DNA of 64,000 nt from NCBI GenBank assembly GCA_002633005.1, contig NMRA01000873.1:10600-74599 (forward strand), given 5' to 3'. This stretch comes from Phoronis australis. Its lineage: Eukaryota > Phoronida > Phoronidae. A program made the translations under genes and the position numbers. The notes beneath the pieces are model-generated. The model was not told the origin of the DNA, ran no database searches, and saw only the letters and a list, made by a program, of their open reading frames with translations. Positions 58,101 to 64,000 of this stretch are shown piece after piece (the first letter of the stretch is position 1; each line of letters begins with the position of its first letter).

Positions 58101-61100
58101 GATTAAGTTGTGAGACATGACAATCTAAAGGTTTTTGGTTAACTAATCAATAAAAACCTATACATGCCTTGACCATTTCAACATTCACTTGCAATGTCAA
58201 CTGATGTAATTAACTACTTAATAATAATTAATTAAAACATTAATAATTTTGTTTCATATACTTTGTGTTAACTAGGTCAGAAGGTGGAGCCAGCAGTAAG
58301 TAGGTCAACAGTTCATTGTATTCACACCACACGCCGGGGAGAAACCCAGTACAATATGGACAATAGCAATAGAGTCAGCGGTTAAAGGGCACCGTGAGCA
58401 CAAAATCGCAACACCAAAACATCAAACTACCGATTCAATAAATGAACTTCGAGGAAGGTTTAACTTCTTTGCTGTGTTAGTGAACAATAAGGCCCGTGCC
58501 GCGACTCGGACTTGGTGCATTCGTTCACAACGGTCGTATGCATACAGACGCACAACTCCCTCAGGGATAAAATTCCTTAAGTAACTATGTGAGTACTAAT
58601 TGCAGATCAATTCAACTATAAAATTATTTTCAAAATCATTCATGAATATATAATTTTAGGTGCCCGAAAATAATGATTAAGTATTTCTAAATACTTGACA
58701 GTGTTTTGTAAAAAAACATAATTATTCAAGGAGACATCCTGATTTTACAGATAACAATTCATCAAATAAAGCCTGAACATTATCCTTTGTAAAGCTGCTA
58801 TGAATCACGTCCTGGGATCAAATCCCGCTGCACCCCACTGCAAGACCCTTGACTCAGGTCTCTAGCTACTCAGCTCGGTCTTAATTTGTGTATACACCGA
58901 TATGAGTTATATGCGGGTAATAAAACAAACTATGGTTTCAGGTGTCTAATGCCTGGCTGAGCGCCCTGTGCACATCTGGTTCACTATTTTTTTAAAAATT
59001 TCTAACAATAAACACTGAAGAGGACCCACAAAACAATTCCTTCATGACATGTAAAAAACAAAAACATAATTTCACCTTCCATTCTCAGTAAGACTACGTC
59101 TGATTCATTCCTCAGCTTCTTGATTGCGTTGATGGCTACATTGAGGTAGACTGCCCGACTACTGCTCCGGTCATATGCTGCTTTTTCTTCACTTAGGGCC
59201 TTAAAGAAAAGTATGCATATGAAATGTAACGCGTACTGACGTTACTGTCAATAATGACATATCGTGATGATTAAACAAAGAATTTCCAAACTGACCGACA
59301 GCCTTTTACGCTCTATTGGCAAACTGATACATGTAGTGCTTTTTTAAATGAACCTTGAATATGGCATTACAGTACAGCCATGGAGCCATACAAGACTAAG
59401 ACAAACTTGGAAAAGTCTTCTCATGACAAGCTCAACAACTTGAAGATGTGTCAGAGTATATGAAAAACTTTCCGCCATCAATGTGATAAGCAAACAAGAA
59501 ACGGAAAAATGATATACTGCACGTATGACAAAGAATAAGAAGATAAGAAGACTGCCAACAAAGATTGACTCATGCTGAGAAGAGGTCGCTACCGAGAACA
59601 ACAAAGTGATGAGACGGGGGTGGGGGAAGAGTGATTTCAGAAATTCATCTTAACCTGGTTGATATTTTACTGTTAAATCTGTGAAGAAACTACAAATTAT
59701 TTGTGGAAAACAAGGAGGGCGCCTGTATCCGGCTGCACGCAACAGTCTCAAGTACGGACTCAACTAGGTTCCATAACTTTCCACGACATTTTGCAGACTG
59801 GTGCAAATGCTGGTTATGAATTTCAACACTATTTTATCTTCATTCACAAAGTCAATTTTAGCTTTGACATGCATCAATAATAAATGTAATGTTAAATTAT
59901 TAACAATTATAACAAATTAACATAACAGAAAAATACTATAGGAGCCTCTTCATGTAGCAATACTAATTAAAAGATCTCTAAATCTCTATATTTTTTCATT
60001 TAACCAGGGGTTCGGTTTTCAGAATTTTGCTCGTAAGATTTCAAGAACTTAAGAAGTCGCAATTTGGAGTCGTCGTTTCACGCAATTGGCAACAGGTCTC
60101 CATAAGTTCGAAAGGTGATAGAGAGTTCTGAGGACAGTCAGGCGGTTATCACAGATACTACATCATAACTCATTATGGAAGTTAACACAAAAACCCGATG
60201 ACTGAACAACAACAGCAACAACAACAACTACAGCAACAACAACAATTGCAGCAACAACAACAAAAACAAACCCTTTGATAGGCATCATCTGTTGTTTCGT
60301 AGACCTTCAAGCATTCATCGATGATCTTATTCAAATAGGTTTGTCGCACTGTGATTGGCACTTTGCTCCCATACTCCGCAGGAATTGTGGGTCTCTCAGA
60401 TGCTACCTGTTGGCAGAAAATGGCATTACAAGATCACAATGCTTGAATAGACCAACAAGAGCAACATACAGCGTCGATGTATGCTCACTGGCCTCTGATC
60501 CGCAAAAAATTCCCTTGCCTTCTGTAATGGTAATTGCAACAAAATTCAATTGGTGTTCCCAGAAAAAGTCAGAAACATTGTCAATTAAATGCCAGAGACT
60601 TTAACGTGCTTATGAAAAAAATCTAAATTTTGTGTAAACTTGTAGAAACTTGTCTAGTTTCAATTTCAAACAATTCAGAATCAATCAAAAGTGACATTCA
60701 TTTCCAAAATTTATTTGTCTATTTGCCTCTAGATTACTTACACTCATGTCTGGCACAACATTTCTGCCAGTCATTTCTCCGTTCATCTTTAGGTGTTACA
60801 GCACTCTTAGAAGAACAAGCACGGGTGTCTGGCATATTTATAGTGGGCAATCAACTGTATTTTACTGATGCACGGCAGGGTTTGAACCTGAAGCACCTGA
60901 ACACAGCCGAAGAAATTACCGTCTTAAACACCATGCCAATGCAAATAGGCCAGAGCAGTTTTAGGAAGTTGGTAAATACAGGATCCAACAACTTTAATAA
61001 ACTCAGACAAACCTCCTTTAATAAAAAATATCTAACAGAAGCAAGAATTTACAACCTTGGTGGAAACATGGGCGACTCGTTTTGTCCCCTTCTCAAGGGT

Positions 61101-63658
61101 GGAAATGATGAGTTTATCGTGCTGTTTCCTCAACAAACTGCTGCCAATCTTATTGCCAGTGGGAGTAGCCTGGAAAGTAACACCACTCAAAATCATTATG
61201 AGATACCGCATACGGCACAAACCAAAAGAAATCAAGACAAAACTAACGACAACTGGGTGCCAGTGGAGTTCCGTCGTTATAGTGCCCAAACACCATGACC
61301 AGAAGTCTGCTTCGTGAAAAGTATCTAAAGGCAAAAATTTGGTCTCACGCTCCAAATAATTATTTCTGAAAAATAATCAAACCTCACTTGAGCAAAAGCG
61401 CAAATACTCTGAGAATATACACGTAACTGTTAGTTACTGAGATAATTTTTATAAGTTATCTCTAGATTGTGATGCGCTCCTACTTACTTGGCTAAACCTT
61501 TATTTAGTAATTCTGAAGAGGGAACATTAGACCGTATTTCGACCTTAAATCACTTTCATGACACGGACCCCAGGATCACGAGGGACTTCACAGGAATAGT
61601 GGCCAGGTAGAAATGCTGCTCCATAATTGGGAATTTGTCATAGGGACAAGTCATTACCAGTTGTTTTCGCTACAAGTGAAATACGCCACCCTAATGAGGA
61701 TACAGCCTTTTGCCAGGCCACATTCGGAGTGAACCATTGTCGCGATTTGTAATCAATAAAAGTCCCACGTGTACTAGACCACTCCTCAGTCTTGGACATA
61801 TTAGGAAAACACTTTCATCAATTAGCTTTTAGCTGGTTTTCGGTACGCCAGTTATTTTGAAGTTGAGTCAGGCAAACAAGTACTTCCACAAAAATTTGTC
61901 CACTCAGTTGTCAATTTCGTGGATCCGACGTTGAATCTTTGAACTCATAAAATTAATTCTGGTATTTTCTACATTTAGTATGAACTCAGGGTATAGTCTT
62001 TGAAATATGTATCATTATCATGATTGACACAGGCAAGACCAAAATCCAAGTTCGCACCTGACTGACCCCAATACCGAAGGTACAAGTTAAAATGTGAACT
62101 TAAAATCTTAAATTACGAAAAACAGAACTTCAACTTACAAATCAGAGCTCTATGGATTTAACTCTCAAGTTATGACATTCAATTCTCTGAATCAAGCCTC
62201 TAACTGTGAATCAAGGCTTGATTACTGAATAGTGATAACCAGACAAAATGATCAGTGAAGAACAAACTTTAAATTATGATTGTACAACACACTTCCTGAG
62301 CTCAAAACAAGAGAGACTAATATGACGAGGCGTAAAAGTATTTGAATAGCAGTGTTGATTTTGCATGTAGTCTAAGATTAAATAAATGAAATTCTGAAAT
62401 AAGCCATGTTAACACTTCTAATTTTTCATGAAGGCTTGCAGTACCTCCAAGGCAGAGCACACAGGTGATATTTTTCGCAATTTAAAAAGCTCCGTCGTGT
62501 TTGTTTTATATTGGACAGAAGTTGCAGATTTTGGATTCTGAAAAAGGTTCGCAATGTCACAATGGCCACCCACCTTGTTTGAAACTGACTGTTGCTGCAT
62601 GGAAATCATGCGGTTATGCATGACTTGAGCGGGGGTAAGTGTTGAGAAAGGCCGGGATGCTATTCTCCTAGCTGTTCCAGTTGACTGGAAGAAATACAAC
62701 AAGAGAAACAAGGTGAGCAAAAGTATTCAACGCATATTCTTTGAGTTGTAGAAAATTCATTTGTTAAAGGGCCAGCGAACCTGTGACTTCTGTTCAGGGA
62801 CACGTCCAGGATTTGAAAAGTGGGGTTCCAAATTCACAAGACTGACACTCGCTATGTGCTACGAATATGTACGAGGCAATCTGACATAACAAGACAGGAA
62901 GGTATTGCCCCAAAAACATGGCTGCCAGCATTTGCCAATAGTCAATGTGACATTTGTGGTAAAGATAGACGGTAATAGTCTGTGATGTTGATTTTCAGGT
63001 ATGAATTTTCATCAAACTCCGAAAACTAATTTCAGGTTTCAGTAAAATTTAGAAGTGTCAAAATTCTTCCCTTAGGCATGGTTTGTACCCAAGTTGTCTT
63101 GAAACAGGCCGTCTTCTTTATTTCTTGGCCACAATGTCCAAGTCATCATTTTTCAGAGCTAGCCATCCCAATGACAGTTGCAGTATGAGTATCTGCTTCT
63201 GACCAAAACCAACATTTGATTCAGACCAGCTAGCATTATAAATTGGTCTCGTGCTGTTCGTAAGCTTGAGAACTGACGGCTTGTTACAGCTATAGAGCAG
63301 GCTGTTTAAGTCGCTTGTCATGGCAAGTAAGGTTGCCAATACAGGGCTATAGTCGACGGGAATTTCAGGCGATTTCATGCAACCAATATCAATTCAAAGA
63401 ATAAGAATACGATGAAATGGAAAGTGCAAGTACTTCAGTAAAGAAAGTTGATGTTTTTAACACCAGAATATGGTTGATAGGCATAACTTTCTGCCTCTGA
63501 TAAGGCTAAAATCTAACACTGTGCTAAACACATGTCAAAACAAAGAACTTTGCAGGAAGACTTACACTGCTGAGGGCTTGATGGGCAGTGCGTTTCTTCA
63601 GTTCAACACCAGGTAGCGCTATCTCCTTCGCTTTAGAATCAGCATCATCCAGTTTAAA
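49145..63658 (-). CDS. REXO1: REXO1-like RNA exonuclease (DEDDh), 3' twelve exons
   Basis: Exons in order (minus): 63658-63566, 62684-62574, 60406-60272, 59199-59076, 57402-57280, 56920-56780, 55613-55500, 55168-55095, 53557-53444, 52934-52819, 51167-51029, 50613-50493, 49242-49145. The first of these thirteen pieces is the least certain; all have GT/AG sites and every phase agrees. Recognised blocks: [14 protein letters not shown] and [11 protein letters not shown] (REXO1 mid region), [10 protein letters not shown] with HHWGK and TCC...GCQVAK (cysteine region), then the exonuclease: AMDCEM (Exo I Asp/Glu), [23 protein letters not shown] (Exo II Asp), [14 protein letters not shown] and [15 protein letters not shown] (Exo III His/Asp). 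All five DEDDh residues are present, so it should be an active 3'-5' RNA exonuclease; in animals REXO1 is nuclear and binds Elongin A. The 5' end lies right of the window. Confidence 0.93.
49428..49573. repeat. Small MITE, CAGTGGYGGAT family, copy B
   Basis: 146 bp, starts CAGTGGCGGATTTAG and ends GGATCCACCACTG, with long G and C runs near both ends. In the last REXO1 intron. Internal sequence matches copy A at 30593-30749 in reverse orientation. Confidence 0.75.
51145..52007. other. Assembly-type duplication across a single n (51702) in REXO1
   Basis: 51145-51452 and 51703-52007 are near identical, beginning ccttttcagtcagcccactg and ending agtgtccactgaaatt. The second copy repeats the first 23 bp of the 51167-51029 exon and its acceptor. 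Only the left copy continues into the full exon. With the n at the joint this is best read as the second allele; it should not be annotated as an extra exon. Confidence 0.75.
51453..51696. repeat. Foldback element, 81-bp arms, in REXO1 intron
   Basis: Left arm 51453-51533 (atacagttagacgaactt...gctaacatg) and right arm 51616-51696 are inverted copies around an 82-bp centre. The second allele copy of the flank (52001-52010, gaaattgtaaac) lacks it, so it looks like a polymorphic insertion present in one haplotype. Confidence 0.7.
54465..54528 (+). repeat. (ATG/GAT)n microsatellite
   Basis: About 64 bp of mostly gat units with a few gac/aac interruptions, in a REXO1 intron. Confidence 0.95.
60205..60270 (-). 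repeat. (CAA/CAG)n microsatellite next to a REXO1 splice donor
   Basis: 66 bp of caa/cag units on the plus strand. On the REXO1 (minus) strand it reads GTTTGTTTTTGTTGTTG right at the donor of exon 60406-60272, giving a UGUU-rich intron start. The donor (AGG|GTTTGT) is itself non-standard. Confidence 0.9.
60630..61298 (+). other. Unexplained 222-codon ORF antisense to a REXO1 intron
   Basis: Open from 60630 to 61298 on the plus strand, opposite to REXO1 transcription. The product has no signal peptide, membrane span or motif I recognise (segments such as [29 protein letters not shown]). The length is above most chance ORFs here, but nothing else supports expression. It could be a repeat relic. 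Confidence 0.15.
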
Positions 63659-64000
63659 CTACATGGGGAACAGGTAGTAAGCATCAACAAATGAAATTTT
63701 GTTGTAAACAACACTTGCATATCTAAGAGGGATGTTGATATTTAATTTGAAACTGATAACAGAACATCTGGATTGGGTCAAGATGCTAAATTTTGTTGTT
63801 TTCTAACTAAAGCAGCTATCACAAAACAAAAAATACACCATGAATCTAACATAAATTAGAAAGTTGACCTATCTGTAAAATACAACGTCCTCTGTGCCTT
63901 TCAACTTTATGAGAACTTGCAATGCACCTTCCATCAAAGATTTTTTAAATATTCAGCCTATGTAGAAATTAAGTTTGATTTGATTGTACCATGATCGCAA
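63659..64000. other. REXO1 intron, right edge
   Basis: AT-rich sequence upstream (minus strand) of the exon at 63658; no further exon seen before the window ends. Confidence 0.5.

Overview
The window is nuclear DNA from an invertebrate animal. Evidence: AT-rich sequence with spliced genes (consistent GT/AG sites and phases), a secreted serpin, a REXO1-type RNA exonuclease whose exons follow the animal protein block by block, a Calx-beta receptor-like gene, and a dense animal-type repeat load (Gypsy, Jockey-like LINE, Penelope-like, Kolobok-like THAP transposon, MITEs, foldback repeats). Allelic differences near 1-2% at assembly joins fit a highly polymorphic, probably marine, invertebrate. 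A deuterostome such as a hemichordate, echinoderm or lancelet is my guess, but the sequence does not prove it.

Layout. 1-11.4 kb is a graveyard of mobile DNA: a transposase-like remnant, a solo LTR with an array of heat-shock elements, a foldback complex carrying LINE C-terminal fragments, a Penelope-like RT scrap and a Jockey-like RT fragment. 11.4-18.2 kb shows nothing coding. 18.26-23.45 kb (+) is a secreted serpin with a multi-exon leader and two candidate small exons, one cysteine-rich. 27.1-28.9 kb (+) is an intronless single-pass protein with Calx-beta repeats outside and a short helical-repeat tail inside. 31.8-36.65 kb holds a decayed paralogue of it, split by a young Gypsy retrotransposon (176/178-bp LTRs, 5-bp target duplication) whose centre is an assembly gap. 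40.95-44.08 kb is a TTAA-flanked Kolobok-like element. 45.03-46.93 kb (+) is an intronless 633-aa protein with about seven helical repeats and a C-terminal dynein-stalk microtubule-binding-like domain but no motor. 49.1-64 kb (-) is the 3' part of a REXO1 gene, 12 exons, continuing past the right edge.

The most interesting signal is the pair of intronless genes at 27 and 45 kb. The cytoplasmic tail of the Calx-beta protein carries the same kind of helical repeat (roughly L..AL...(D/N)...LE.AL.KY) that makes up most of the 633-aa protein. A surface protein and a motor-less dynein-MTBD-like protein sharing one module, with a dead receptor copy between them, suggests a local gene family that may link extracellular recognition to the cytoskeleton. 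That function is inference.

Assembly caution: at 7754, 10194 and 51702 a single n is followed by a near copy of the sequence before it. These look like both alleles placed in tandem, not true duplications. The 787-n gap in the Gypsy element is probably shorter than the DNA it replaces.
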